Positions 1 through 8,933 are shown, numbered from the stretch's first letter. The stretch: DNA of 50,907 nucleotides from Tenacibaculum sp. L6 (GCF_028823685.1 NZ_JAPEHZ010000013.1:1-50907); one strand, 5' to 3'. The notes: generated by a model from the sequence alone, not told the origin. Program-made: numbers and translations.

Positions 1-48
1 ATTTTTTTTAAAAAAACAAGAAAGTTGTTTTTAACTTGCTACTAATTA

Positions 49-408
49 ATGAACGGTTCAGATTTAAAAGTATTAAGAAAGAAATTTGGTTTATCTCAAG
101 AAGAATTAGGAGAACTAGTTGGTTTGAGTAAAAATACAATTTATAATTATGAGAATAGTGGAGTTGTACCCAAATCTAAAATCCCAATTTTAGAAAAGGT
201 ATTCAAAGAATATGATAGAAAACCCAGCTCTGAAACTAAAAACCTTTCTGAGAAAGATGCTTTAGATGTTATAGAGAAAATTCTCTTGCATGAAGATGAA
301 CTAATGAAGTATGAAAATTTTTATTTATGGGTCAAATCTCTAAGAACAGATGAGAGAAATAAGACTTTAAAAGAAGTTCTTAAAAATAGATTGGACAGTA
401 TAGATTAA
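49..408 (+). CDS. XRE-family helix-turn-helix regulator
   Basis: A 119-residue protein whose first ~55 residues form a Cro/C1-type helix-turn-helix: an LRKKFGLSQEELGELVGLSK segment followed by NTIYNYENSG, the usual recognition helix and turn. The remaining half is charged and helical, with no recognised domain. It would bind DNA as a dimer and act as a local repressor or activator; the targets are unknown. A short inverted repeat AAGTT/AACTT lies just upstream (about 23-37) and could be an autoregulatory site, but this is weak. The gene converges with the small ORF at 417-716, 8 bases apart. Such regulators are common in mobile and accessory DNA, which fits its position beyond a tRNA 3' end. 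Confidence 0.8.
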   Translation: MNGSDLKVLRKKFGLSQEELGELVGLSKNTIYNYENSGVVPKSKIPILEKVFKEYDRKPSSETKNLSEKDALDVIEKILLHEDELMKYENFYLWVKSLRTDERNKTLKEVLKNRLDSID

Positions 409-416
409 TTTTCTTT

Positions 417-716
417 CTATAGTAATTTATACCCAAATTGTTTAAGTTTTTTAAAATCGTCATTATTTAAACTTAAAAACTCCATAATTTGATTACTATT
501 TTCTTCTAACTCTATTATACTACTACTAATATTGTTTTTGATTAATTTAATCTTTTTTAAATTGTCTATTTCGTGTAGGTAAACATCTAATTCAGAAATA
601 GAAATATTTTGTGTATTAACTAGCTCTTTTAAAAGATTTAAAGCAGCAATTTTATCAATCGTGTTATTCTCTATTAGTGTTCTGATTTCTTTAGCTTTTT
701 CAATTTTAATATCCAT
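417..716 (-). CDS. Hypothetical small helical protein
   Basis: A 99-residue protein with no family that I recognise. It is rich in Lys, Glu, Asn, Ile and Leu, has no signal peptide or membrane segment, and looks wholly alpha-helical, perhaps a coiled coil (residues ~1-90). Its start lies 10 bases after the stop of the membrane protein at 727-1230 on the same strand, so the two are probably co-transcribed together with the lipoprotein upstream of them. No function can be given. Confidence 0.55.
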   Translation of the reverse strand: MDIKIEKAKEIRTLIENNTIDKIAALNLLKELVNTQNISISELDVYLHEIDNLKKIKLIKNNISSSIIELEENSNQIMEFLSLNNDDFKKLKQFGYKLL

Positions 717-726
717 TTCAATTTAT

Positions 727-1230
727 TTATTCTGTTTTTGTTAAAATATCTTTTTTTAATAAATCAATCGTTTCATTAACATCTTGTTTAAATTTCTCAT
801 TTTCTAATTGTCTCTTGGTCTTTATTAGATTGAACCTATAAATAATGTATAACATTAATAAAAAACCAATAGTAGTTCCAATGGCATAAGTTTGTAGGTA
901 ATAATCATCAAATCTTATATTTGGTCTGAAAATCCATATAAACTGTATTGTATAAATATAAACAGGGATAATATATGCAGTTTTAAACGGTCTAAATGCA
1001 GATGCTATTATTAAGAGGATAGGGGATAATGTTTGACTCAAAACCCAAATAAAAGTTGAAGTTTTTCCAAATCCGAATTTATTTTCTAACTCAAAAGGAA
1101 AAACCTTGTCTGTAAACAAAATTAATCCAGACAAGGCTACTAAAAAGCTGCCAATTATACTAATTGCTACCTTGTGATCCTGGTCTTTCAATGTCCTTTC
1201 TATCGACGTTATAAACTTCCAGACTTTCAT
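727..1230 (-). CDS. Hypothetical membrane protein, about four TM helices
   Basis: A 167-residue protein with hydrophobic segments at roughly residues 22-42, 60-80, 83-100 and 115-135, followed by a basic helical cytoplasmic tail that looks like a coiled coil. I do not recognise the family. The first ATG (1230) makes its 5' end overlap the lipoprotein gene (1160-1324) by 71 bases in another frame. A TTG at codon 14 is a possible later start, which would shorten but not remove the overlap. The gene sits between the lipoprotein and the 99-residue protein in a probable three-gene operon. Confidence 0.6.
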   Translation of the reverse strand: MKVWKFITSIERTLKDQDHKVAISIIGSFLVALSGLILFTDKVFPFELENKFGFGKTSTFIWVLSQTLSPILLIIASAFRPFKTAYIIPVYIYTIQFIWIFRPNIRFDDYYLQTYAIGTTIGFLLMLYIIYRFNLIKTKRQLENEKFKQDVNETIDLLKKDILTKTE

Positions 1231-1324
1231 TGTTTAATTCTTCTAGTTCTTTAGACTCATCAGTACAACTAGTTAATAAAAATGTAGAAAATACTACTGC
1301 TAAAATTAAAGTTACTTTTTTCAT
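1160..1324 (-). CDS. Small secreted lipoprotein
   Basis: A 54-residue product beginning MKKVTLILAVVF and carrying a lipobox LLTSC, so Cys20 would be lipidated and the mature protein is only ~35 residues, acidic and ending PGSQGSN. The reading frame extends upstream to 1369, but the Met at 1324 starts a textbook type II signal peptide and is preferred. The acidic linker with a C-terminal PGxxG-like end resembles other tiny flavobacterial lipoproteins from memory; the function is unknown. Its 3' end overlaps the next gene by 71 bases. Several copies of an ATACTAGA-type motif lie upstream. Confidence 0.6.
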   Translation of the reverse strand: MKKVTLILAVVFSTFLLTSCTDESKELEELNNESLEVYNVDRKDIERPGSQGSN

Positions 1325-1344
1325 AATTACTCTATTTAAAATTA

Positions 1345-1436
1345 ATACTAGAGTAAATATAATAATCAATAATTTGTAGCTTAAACTAGCTAATACTAAT
1401 AGTTAAATTAAATTGGATACTAGAATCATACTAGAA
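1345..1436. repeat. Iterated ATACTAGA-type motifs upstream of the lipoprotein operon
   Basis: ATACTAGAG at 1345-1353, ATACTAATA at 1393-1401, ATACTAGAA at 1417-1425 and again at 1428-1436 (11 bases apart, one helical turn). All are in the same orientation and all lie upstream of the minus-strand lipoprotein start at 1324. This could be an operator array, for example for the nearby XRE regulator; AT-richness makes chance possible. Confidence 0.35.
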
Positions 1437-1759
1437 ATAAATCAAGAAAAAGGAATTCTTAGAGTAAATTGATAAGTGTGCCATATTTTAACTGATTTAT
1501 TTCGGGGGATAATTCTAAGTATCATTATAATACTTATCAACGCTAATATATATAAAATCTTAATTTATAGTACTTTTTTATATAAAAAAGTATTTTGAAT
1601 GGCAAAAAGTAATTTGTTTCCTACTTCTTTTATATATGGTTTCTAAAAAGTAAGTAAAAATTATTTTTATCTTTAAAGGACGGTTATAGTTGAAGAAAAG
1701 GTACAATTTTATTTTAGAGAAAATAAAAAAACTTAACACTATACTTACCCTTAAAAACA
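1370..1759. other. Gene-free stretch between the accessory genes and the tRNA
   Basis: No convincing gene. It holds the ATACTAGA repeats (to 1436) and nested dyads: TTGATAAGT at 1469-1477 with ACTTATCAA at 1532-1540, and inside this TAAGTAT/ATACTTA at about 1516-1535. The only long open frame (1578-1760, minus) is hydrophobic and AT-driven with no recognisable domain, and I treat it as spurious. The terminator of the tRNA closes the stretch. Confidence 0.5.
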
Positions 1760-1784
1760 AAACCTATTGAAAATCAATAGGTTT
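1760..1784 (-). terminator. Rho-independent terminator after tRNA-Arg
   Basis: Eleven-base perfect inverted repeat (AAACCTATTGA, 3-base loop, TCAATAGGTTT) followed on the minus strand by TTGTTTTT. It lies 12 bases beyond the tRNA 3' end. Confidence 0.8.
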
Positions 1785-1796
1785 ATTTTCAAAATG

Positions 1797-1870
1797 TGAC
1801 CCAGAGAGGACTCGAACCCCCAACCCTCAGAGCCGAAATCTGATGTTCTATCCAGTTGAACTACTGGGTC
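1797..1870 (-). tRNA. tRNA-Arg (anticodon UCG)
   Basis: Reading the minus strand, a 7-bp acceptor stem (GACCCAG with CTGGGTC), a D arm, an anticodon stem TCAGA/TCTGA with loop TTTCGGC (anticodon TCG, reading CGA), a 5-base variable loop, and a T arm with TTCGAGT. The discriminator is A at 1797. The CCA end is not encoded (ACA follows), so it must be added after transcription. The gene starts only 11 bases after the stop of the YqeY-family gene, so it is probably co-transcribed with it or driven by a promoter inside that gene. Confidence 0.95.
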
Positions 1871-1881
1871 TAGAAAAATGA

Positions 1882-2328
1882 TTATGCTAATTTAGCCTTT
1901 ACAATCGCTGAAATTGTTTTTCCATCTGCTTGTCCTGCTAATTGCTTAGAAACAATTCCCATTACTTTACCCATGTCTTTCATTCCCTCTGCTCCAACAT
2001 CTGCTATTGTTTTTTCAACGATTTTACCAATCTCTTCATCACTCAACGCTTCTGGTAAAAACTGTTCTAAAACAGCTGCTTCAGCCAATTCAGGTTCTGC
2101 TAAATCATTACGTCCTTGTTCTGTGAATACAGCTGCACTATCTTTACGTTGTTTTACTTGCTTTTGAACAATTTTTAACTCTTCTGCTTCTGATAATTCA
2201 CCTGCTCCTACTTCTGTATTTGCTAGCATAAAAGCCGATTTTAAGGCTCTTAAAGCGGTTAAAGCTACAGTATCTTTCGATTTCATAGCTTCTTTCATTT
2301 TATCCATTACCTGTTTTTGCAAACTCAT
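1882..2328 (-). CDS. GatB/YqeY domain protein
   Basis: A 148-residue YqeY-family protein. It shows the typical start MSLQKQVMDKMKEAMKSKD and the TALRALKSA segment, a helical N-terminal half, and the C-terminal half shared with the tail of the GatB amidotransferase subunit (around 95-148, with EFLPEAL-type and MGKVMGIV stretches). In the family this tail resembles a tRNA-binding domain, but stand-alone YqeY has no established activity. It sits directly downstream of ftsZ, beyond a hairpin terminator, and 11 bases before tRNA-Arg. Its place at the end of the division cluster appears usual for flavobacteria. Confidence 0.9.
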   Translation of the reverse strand: MSLQKQVMDKMKEAMKSKDTVALTALRALKSAFMLANTEVGAGELSEAEELKIVQKQVKQRKDSAAVFTEQGRNDLAEPELAEAAVLEQFLPEALSDEEIGKIVEKTIADVGAEGMKDMGKVMGIVSKQLAGQADGKTISAIVKAKLA

Positions 2329-2352
2329 AATTTTGTGATTTTTACTATTAAA

Positions 2353-2376
2353 AAAATCCCGATAAATCGGGATTTT
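2353..2376 (-). terminator. Terminator between ftsZ and the YqeY-family gene
   Basis: Ten-base perfect stem AAAATCCCGA/TCGGGATTTT with a 4-base loop, followed by T residues on the minus strand. It lies 22 bases after the ftsZ stop and probably ends most dcw transcripts, leaving the YqeY gene with readthrough or its own weak promoter. Confidence 0.75.
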
Positions 2377-2398
2377 AAAAATACGTGTTATTCTTTTA

Positions 2399-4258
2399 TT
2401 AATCTACATTATCGTGTAAAAACGAGTTATTTGAGCGTAATAAATCATTATTATCAGTATTTAATGCAGTGTCTGATTTACTAATATTTGAATCTGAATC
2501 AATATCAACTCCTAATCTTTTATAAGCTGGTTGACTCTCAATTTCATCTACATTTTTTATTCTTTGGTCGTTAAACTTATAGTTAAAACCTTTCATTTTT
2601 TCACGTCTTTCTTGTGCTCTTTTTTGCACTTCAGAAATTGTTAAACTCAATGGAGATACTTCTTCACTAGATGTATCTATATTATTAATTTCTTCTTGAG
2701 TTTTTGACTTTACTTGAAAACGTAACTCTTCTTCTACCTCTTCTTTTATAGTTGGGGTAGAACTTTTACCAATTGTTGGTTCTGCACTAAAATCGTCTAA
2801 AACATATCGCTTTTCTACCTTGTGAAAGGTAATTTCTTGTGCTGTTACTTCAATGTTTTTAATCTCATTTGTAGTTTCAACTAAATGAGAAGCTGGTTTT
2901 ATTTCTTCGTAAGAATTCAACGGTAAATCAAACAATAAATCTTGTTGAATTGGTTGTTGTCTTACTTCTTCCTCTACTTTTGGCTCAGCGATATTTGTTA
3001 TGATAAAATCATCTTCTGAAATGGTTTCAACAGCGATTTCGTCATACACTACATCAATATTTTTAATAGCCTCTGTAGTAGGAATTAAATTCGATTTAGG
3101 CTCAACAACTTCCTCTTCTAATACGTGAACAACTTTATCAACAGGCTTAGTTGGTAAAGGTTCATTTATACTAGAAGAAGTTTGAATTTTTTGATCTCCA
3201 AAGTTGTACGTAGCTTTTTGTTCATCTTCTAAAGTATGAACAATCTTTTTTACTTCTGTATTGGTTATATTTCCTTGTTGATCAGCAGCGAAACCCGTTG
3301 CTACAACTGTTACAGCTATTCCGTCTTCTAAAGTTTCATCTTCACCAATACCCATAATAATATTGGCATCGTATCCTGCTTCATCTTGAATATAATCGTT
3401 GATTTCTCCAATTTCATCTAAGGTAACTTCATTACCTCCAGAAACAATTAACAACAATACATTCTTAGCTCCTGTAATTTTGTTATCATTTAATAACGGT
3501 GAATCTAACGCTTTTACAATTGCATTTTTAGCTCTGTTAGCTCCAGTTTCTTTTGCAGATCCCATAATTGCAGTACCACTATTAGACAATACCGTTTTAG
3601 CATCGTGTAAATCGATATTTTGTTTGTAGTGATGTGTAATTACTTCTGCAATACCTTTAGCCGCGGTAGCTAACACTTCATCTGCTTTTGAGAATCCTGC
3701 TTTAAACCCTAAGTTACCATAAACTTCGCGCAGTTTATTATTATTGATAACAATTAACGAATCTACATTTTTACGTAGTTCGTCAATTCCTGTTTGAGCT
3801 TGTTTTGAGCGCATTCTCCCTTCAAACTGAAATGGCATTGTAACGATTCCTACCGTTAAAATATCCATATCTTTAGCAATTTTGGCAATGATTGGCGCTG
3901 CACCAGTACCGGTACCTCCACCCATACCTGCGGTAATAAATACCATTTTGGTATGCGTGCTTAACATTTGTTGAATTTCTTGAATACTTTCAGCCGCTGC
4001 TTGTGCTCCTATTTCAGGATTTGCACCCGCACCTAAACCAGAAGTTAAGTGTGCCCCTAATTGTACTTTATTAGGAATTGGACTGTTTTCTAATGCTTGT
4101 GCATCAGTGTTGCAAATCACAAAATCTACTCCGTGAATTTGCTTACTATACATGTGGTTTACTGCGTTACTTCCTCCCCCACCAACACCAATTACTTTAA
4201 TGGCATTCGATTGTGTTTTCGGCATGTCGAATGAAATGTTATCAAATTCTGCGCTCAT
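2399..4258 (-). CDS. ftsZ: Cell division GTPase FtsZ
   Basis: Tubulin homologue that polymerises into the Z ring at mid-cell. The 619-residue protein has the glycine-rich nucleotide loop at 24-30, the tubulin signature GGGTGTG at 113-119, and the T7-loop catalytic pair in NIDLHD (Asp216, Asp219). The globular core ends near 330. A long, acidic, low-complexity linker of about 250 residues follows, much longer than in E. coli but usual for this phylum, then a conserved C-terminal stretch (about 555-600, including QPAYKRLGVDI) likely to bind FtsA and other partners. It is the last gene of the dcw cluster, 84 bases after ftsA, and is followed by a terminator. Confidence 0.98.
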   Translation of the reverse strand: MSAEFDNISFDMPKTQSNAIKVIGVGGGGSNAVNHMYSKQIHGVDFVICNTDAQALENSPIPNKVQLGAHLTSGLGAGANPEIGAQAAAESIQEIQQMLSTHTKMVFITAGMGGGTGTGAAPIIAKIAKDMDILTVGIVTMPFQFEGRMRSKQAQTGIDELRKNVDSLIVINNNKLREVYGNLGFKAGFSKADEVLATAAKGIAEVITHHYKQNIDLHDAKTVLSNSGTAIMGSAKETGANRAKNAIVKALDSPLLNDNKITGAKNVLLLIVSGGNEVTLDEIGEINDYIQDEAGYDANIIMGIGEDETLEDGIAVTVVATGFAADQQGNITNTEVKKIVHTLEDEQKATYNFGDQKIQTSSSINEPLPTKPVDKVVHVLEEEVVEPKSNLIPTTEAIKNIDVVYDEIAVETISEDDFIITNIAEPKVEEEVRQQPIQQDLLFDLPLNSYEEIKPASHLVETTNEIKNIEVTAQEITFHKVEKRYVLDDFSAEPTIGKSSTPTIKEEVEEELRFQVKSKTQEEINNIDTSSEEVSPLSLTISEVQKRAQERREKMKGFNYKFNDQRIKNVDEIESQPAYKRLGVDIDSDSNISKSDTALNTDNNDLLRSNNSFLHDNVD

Positions 4259-4342
4259 AATAACTTTTCTTTTTTATTAATTCTTATTCAATTTACACTC
4301 TCCTTCTTAGGGGATTAATTCGGAGTAGCTTTTTATATACTT

Positions 4343-5695
4343 TTACTCTGCGTTATCTAAAAACTCTTTAAATCCTTCTGTGAATCGCTTGGTAAACTTT
4401 TCAAAGATTGATTTAGACTTTTCTTTCGCTGGTCGTTCCTTCTCTTCTTGAGTTTCTTCTATAGCTTCTTTTTCTTCTTCAATAGTTGGTTCTACAAACA
4501 CTTCTTGAGCTTCTTCTGCTACTACTTCATTTCCTTCTTTTTTCAAGCCTTCCATTAACAACCCAACTGCGGTTGCAAATGCTGGACTTGATAAGACTTC
4601 ATCAGAATCTCCTGCCAAATGTTCATTTGGATACCCAATACGAACGTCCATTCCAGTAATATATTCTACTAACTGACGTAAATGTTTTAATTGAGCTCCG
4701 CCACCTGTTAAAACAATACCTGCAATGAGTTTTCCTTTTTGAGTTTCGTGTCCGTAGCTTCTAATTTCTAAGTACACGTGCTCAATAATTTCTTGTACTC
4801 TTGCGTGAATTATTTTAGATAAGTTCTTAAGTGTAATTTCTTTTGGCTCTCTTCCTCGTAACCCTGGAATAGATACAATTTCTGTTTCTTTATTTTCCCC
4901 TGGCCATGCAGAACCAAATTTAATTTTTAACAACTCTGCTTGCTTTTCTATAATTGAACAGCCTTCTTTAATATCTTCAGTAATTACATTACCTCCAAAA
5001 GGGATGACTGCTGTATGACGAATAATTCCGTCTTTAAAAATGGCTAAATCTGTTGTTCCGCCACCTATATCAATCAACGCTACACCTGCTTCTTTTTCTT
5101 CTTGACTTAATACTGCTGATGCCGATGCTAAAGGCTCTAATGTTATATCAGATAAATTTAAACCAGCACTTTTAATACATCTTCCTACATTTCGGATAGA
5201 AGACACTTGACCAACCACAACGTGGAAGTTGGCTTCTAACCTTCCTCCGTACATCCCGATAGGTTCTTTAATACCTGGTTGACTATCTACTTTAAACTCT
5301 TGAGGTAACACATGAATAATTTCCTCACCAGGTAACATTACTAATTTATGTACCTGATTTACTAAGTTTTCAATGTCTTTTGCATCAATAACTTCTTCGG
5401 CATTTTCTCGTGTTATATAATCACTATGATGTAAGCTTCTTATATGCTGACCCGCAATGCCAACCACCACATTCTCTATCTTTTGTCCTGAAACACTTTC
5501 TGCTTCTTCAACTGCTTGCTGAATGGATTGAATGGTTTGCGTAATATTGTTAACAACTCCTCCTTTTACACCTAAACTTTTTGCTTTACCAATACCTAAA
5601 ACCTCAAGTTTTCCGTATTCGTTTTCACGACCAATCATGGCAACAATCTTGGTTGTACCAATATCTAAACCAACTGCTATTTTATTGTTTTCCAT
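4343..5695 (-). CDS. ftsA: Cell division protein FtsA
   Basis: Actin-like ATPase that tethers FtsZ filaments to the membrane. The protein (450 residues) begins MENNKIAVGLDIGTTK, with the phosphate-1 motif at once, a second phosphate loop IDIGGGTTDLAIF near 215, and the adenosine motif LTGGGAQL near 330. The C-terminus has an acidic linker and then KSIFEKFTKRFTEGFKEFL, an amphipathic membrane-binding helix. The frame runs upstream to 5719, but the start at 5695 matches the family and overlaps the ftsQ stop by 14 bases, a normal translational coupling. It lies between ftsQ and ftsZ. Confidence 0.97.
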   Translation of the reverse strand: MENNKIAVGLDIGTTKIVAMIGRENEYGKLEVLGIGKAKSLGVKGGVVNNITQTIQSIQQAVEEAESVSGQKIENVVVGIAGQHIRSLHHSDYITRENAEEVIDAKDIENLVNQVHKLVMLPGEEIIHVLPQEFKVDSQPGIKEPIGMYGGRLEANFHVVVGQVSSIRNVGRCIKSAGLNLSDITLEPLASASAVLSQEEKEAGVALIDIGGGTTDLAIFKDGIIRHTAVIPFGGNVITEDIKEGCSIIEKQAELLKIKFGSAWPGENKETEIVSIPGLRGREPKEITLKNLSKIIHARVQEIIEHVYLEIRSYGHETQKGKLIAGIVLTGGGAQLKHLRQLVEYITGMDVRIGYPNEHLAGDSDEVLSSPAFATAVGLLMEGLKKEGNEVVAEEAQEVFVEPTIEEEKEAIEETQEEKERPAKEKSKSIFEKFTKRFTEGFKEFLDNAE

Positions 5696-6422
5696 CTTGA
5701 TTTTGTTTTGTGCACACAACTTGGTTGTGGTATTTTACATTTATCGTTTTGTAATTACTTATAGTTTTGTCTTTAAGAGCTTTGTTATAAAACGCTGTTA
5801 GCTTTTTAAATTTTTCTGCTGCATCTTTAAACTCACCAAAAATTATCTCATAATCACCGCTACGAACTGTAAATGTATATTCGTTTTGGTTGTCTTTTTG
5901 AATAGCAATAATTTCTTTAGCAAAAAAACTATTGTTATTTATAACCTTTATTAACTCTGTTAATTCTTTGATTTGCTCAGATTCCCCTACTCCTGAAACT
6001 AACGGTACCCTTGCTGAAAAGTTTGTTGATAATGGTATTTCTACCCCGTACTTATCAACATAAAAAGATTTGTTCTTATCAACAATGCGAGCTATCGGTG
6101 TTCGTTGTTTTATTACTGTTTTTAACACCCCGTCTACCGTTAAAAACACCGCTGTTTTTTCAACATACGGATTCGCCGAAACATTAGCCTCCAGAAAGTG
6201 TAAATCTACCAATCTTTTCGGTTGGTTTTTAACAAATTCATTATTTTGTATTAACAATTTATCAACCATACTGTGCGTCAAAAAGTTATTATCACCTGCT
6301 TCAAACTCGACCACGGTCTTTTTAACCTTTTTCAAGCCGTTTCTGTTGGTTGTAAAGCCATACAAGAACGCCAAAAACATCAACAACAAGAAAAAAGAAA
6401 GATAAGTTGCTACTTTTTTCAT
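5682..6422 (-). CDS. ftsQ: Cell division protein FtsQ/DivIB
   Basis: Single-pass divisome protein of 246 residues: short cytoplasmic start MKKVATY, one membrane helix at ~8-24, then a periplasmic part with a divergent POTRA domain (about 35-110) and the FtsQ beta domain (about 110-230). Sequence identity in this family is low, and the call rests on topology, size and position between murC (1-base gap) and ftsA (14-base overlap). It links early and late divisome proteins and recruits FtsL and partners. Confidence 0.9.
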   Translation of the reverse strand: MKKVATYLSFFLLLMFLAFLYGFTTNRNGLKKVKKTVVEFEAGDNNFLTHSMVDKLLIQNNEFVKNQPKRLVDLHFLEANVSANPYVEKTAVFLTVDGVLKTVIKQRTPIARIVDKNKSFYVDKYGVEIPLSTNFSARVPLVSGVGESEQIKELTELIKVINNNSFFAKEIIAIQKDNQNEYTFTVRSGDYEIIFGEFKDAAEKFKKLTAFYNKALKDKTISNYKTINVKYHNQVVCTKQNQDGKQ

Positions 6423-6423
6423 A

Positions 6424-7770
6424 CTAGATTTTGTGTTTTTCTTTAATTTTATTTTTTACTTCTTCTACCAATAAACCAATATCTCCTGCCCCTAACATCG
6501 CCACAATTTTTGACTCAGATTTAAGCACTTCGTCACTTAGTTTTTCTTTAGATACTAGCTTTTTATTTTCTAAGCTCATTTTATCCAACAACCAACTTGA
6601 AGTAACTCCTTCAATAGGTAATTCTCTTGCCGGATAAATATCTAGCAACAACACTTCATCAAACAAGGATAATGCTGCTGCAAAATCATCAGCAAAATCT
6701 CTTGTTCTACTGAATAAATGCGGTTGAAAAATTGCTAACACTTTTTCATTTGGAAACATTTCTCGAACCGATTGTGCTACTGCTTTTATTTCTGTTGGGT
6801 GATGTGCATAATCATCAATTAAAACAACATCATCTGTTTTTATTTTATATGAAAATCTTCTTTGTACTCCTCTAAAAGATTTTAATTGTTCCTTTATTTT
6901 ATCTAACGAAACTCCATATACATCTGCCATTGCTAATGCTGCCAACGCATTCATCATATTATGATTTCCTGGTAGATGAAATTCAATATCTTTAATTTGA
7001 GATGTTGGTGTTCGCACATCAAAAACATACTTTCCTGCTTCTATTCTAACATTAAAAGCCTTATAATCTGCATCCTCATTTACAGCATAGGTTAAACCTT
7101 TTAACGGTAATCCTTTTGCAACAATTAACGTATCAGAAACTTTATTCGCAAACTCAACAAAAGATTGCTGAAGCATTTCATTCTCTCCATAAATATCTAA
7201 ATGATCGGCATCCATAGAGGTTACACAGGCAATATTTGGAGATAATTTTAAAAACGAACGATCAAACTCATCTGCTTCAACCACCGATACTTTATCTTCT
7301 CCTAAAATTAAATTGGAATTATAGTTTTCTGCAATTCCACCTAAAAAAGAGGTTGCTTTTTCAGGTTGCATAATATGACCCAAAATTGATGAAGTTGTTG
7401 TTTTACCATGTGTTCCAGCCACCGCTAAACAAAAAGTGTTTTTGGTAATTTCTCCCAATACTTCTGCTCTTTTTAAAACCGTATATCCGTTATCTATAAA
7501 ATAGTTTAACTCTAGGTGGTTTTTAGGAACTGCTGGTGTGTACACTACCAATGAAGCTTTTTTATCTAAAAATGAAATCGGAATATTCTTTACAGCATCT
7601 TCAAAATGAAGCTCTACTCCTATTTCTTCTAAACTCTTAGTGATAGGTGATGGTGTTTTATCGTAACCTGCAACTACTTTACCATTCTCGGAAAAATAGC
7701 GAGCCAAGGCACTCATTCCAATTCCACCAATACCTACAAAATAAACGTTATGTATCGTTTTTAAATTCAC
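6424..7770 (-). CDS. murC: UDP-N-acetylmuramate--L-alanine ligase MurC
   Basis: Adds L-Ala to UDP-MurNAc, the first amino acid of the peptidoglycan stem. The 448-residue Mur ligase has the N-terminal Rossmann motif VGIGGIGMS at 12-20, the ATP loop GTHGKTT at 119-125, the central DDYAHHPTE motif, and a C-terminal domain. The start codon is GTG; it shares its G with the TAG stop of murG (TAGTG), so translation of the two is coupled. ftsQ follows after one base. Cytoplasmic. Confidence 0.98.
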   Translation of the reverse strand: MNLKTIHNVYFVGIGGIGMSALARYFSENGKVVAGYDKTPSPITKSLEEIGVELHFEDAVKNIPISFLDKKASLVVYTPAVPKNHLELNYFIDNGYTVLKRAEVLGEITKNTFCLAVAGTHGKTTTSSILGHIMQPEKATSFLGGIAENYNSNLILGEDKVSVVEADEFDRSFLKLSPNIACVTSMDADHLDIYGENEMLQQSFVEFANKVSDTLIVAKGLPLKGLTYAVNEDADYKAFNVRIEAGKYVFDVRTPTSQIKDIEFHLPGNHNMMNALAALAMADVYGVSLDKIKEQLKSFRGVQRRFSYKIKTDDVVLIDDYAHHPTEIKAVAQSVREMFPNEKVLAIFQPHLFSRTRDFADDFAAALSLFDEVLLLDIYPARELPIEGVTSSWLLDKMSLENKKLVSKEKLSDEVLKSESKIVAMLGAGDIGLLVEEVKNKIKEKHKI

Positions 7771-8861
7771 TAACTGATTAATTTTTCTATTTCATTAACG
7801 ATATTACTTGTTGCATTAGGCAACGCCAATTCGTTAATATTCTCACTTAAACTCTCTTGTTTCCCTTTATCTTTCAACAAAGTTTCTAATACCACAGGAA
7901 ACGTTTCTAACTCATTTTCTTTAACCACAATTGCCCCATGTTCTTTAGCAATTGATTTAGCATTTTTTGTTTGATGGTCTTCTGCCACGTTAGGTGACGG
8001 AATAAAAATGGTTGGTTTACCTACTATACATAGCTCTGACACCGAACTTGCCCCTGCTCTCGACACAATAAAATCAGCAGCTGCATACGCTAAATCCATT
8101 CGGTTTAAAAACTGATGTACTTGTACATTTTCTACCTCATTGTATTTTTTATATTCATCAAAATACAACTTACCACATTGCCAAATAAGCTGTATATCCT
8201 GCTTTTTAAAGAAATCTAAATTCGCTTCTATTAGCTGATTTATTTTACGAGCCCCTAAACTTCCTCCTAAAACCAATAATGTTTTTTTAGAAGTATCTAA
8301 CTCGAAAAAATCTTTACCTTCTTCTACTTTTGTATGGATGAACAGTAAATCTTGTCGAACTGGATTTCCTGTTTTTATAATTTTATCCTCTGAAAAAAAA
8401 CGTTCTAAATCGTCATAGGCTACACATATTTTCTGTGCGTTTTTCCCTAAAAATTTATTGGTTATTCCTGGATAAGAATTTTGCTCTTGAATCAAAGTTG
8501 GAATTCCTCTTTGATTAGCAGCCATTAATGTTGGCCCACTAGCAAAACCTCCTGTACCAATTGCTACATCTGGTTTAAATCTTCTTATAATTCGGTGTGC
8601 TTTCCATAAACTACTTAACAACTTGAAAGGAAACATCAAATTTGCTAGAGTTAGTTTTCTTTGGATACCCGAAATCCATAATCCCTCAATTTCATATCCC
8701 GCTTGCGGAACTTTTTCCATTTCCATTTTATCTTTTGCTCCTACGAACAAAATATTAGCTTCTGGATAACGAACTTTAATTTCGTTTGCAATAGCTATGG
8801 CTGGATAAATGTGCCCACCAGTACCTCCACCGCTTATTATGATATTAATCGACTGTTTCAT
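7770..8861 (-). CDS. murG: UDP-GlcNAc:lipid I GlcNAc transferase MurG
   Basis: Peripheral membrane GT-B glycosyltransferase that turns lipid I into lipid II. It is 363 residues long with the glycine-rich loop [10 protein letters not shown] at 11-20, a second loop LVLGGSLGA near 196-204, and the C-terminal donor-site motif [11 protein letters not shown] near 263-273, all as expected. The gene overlaps murC by one base and follows ftsW by 72 non-coding bases in which I see nothing notable. Confidence 0.98.
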   Translation of the reverse strand: MKQSINIIISGGGTGGHIYPAIAIANEIKVRYPEANILFVGAKDKMEMEKVPQAGYEIEGLWISGIQRKLTLANLMFPFKLLSSLWKAHRIIRRFKPDVAIGTGGFASGPTLMAANQRGIPTLIQEQNSYPGITNKFLGKNAQKICVAYDDLERFFSEDKIIKTGNPVRQDLLFIHTKVEEGKDFFELDTSKKTLLVLGGSLGARKINQLIEANLDFFKKQDIQLIWQCGKLYFDEYKKYNEVENVQVHQFLNRMDLAYAAADFIVSRAGASSVSELCIVGKPTIFIPSPNVAEDHQTKNAKSIAKEHGAIVVKENELETFPVVLETLLKDKGKQESLSENINELALPNATSNIVNEIEKLIS

Positions 8862-8933
8862 ACAATCTATTTTATTTTAACATTATGGTTGTATGTAACA
8901 CTCATAGCAGTTCCAACCCATAAACTTATATTT

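Noticed and set aside
1578..1760. 60-codon open frame on the minus strand
   Set aside because: It is AT-driven, hydrophobic and basic, with no domain, no clear start signal, and overlaps the tRNA terminator.
1973..2167. 64-codon open frame opposite the YqeY-family gene
   Set aside because: A shadow of the minus-strand gene, like the other plus-strand frames across the division cluster.
4259..4342. CTCC...GGAG inverted ends in the ftsA-ftsZ gap as a terminator
   Set aside because: The stem is only 4 bp with a long loop and no T tract; ending transcription before ftsZ would make no sense.
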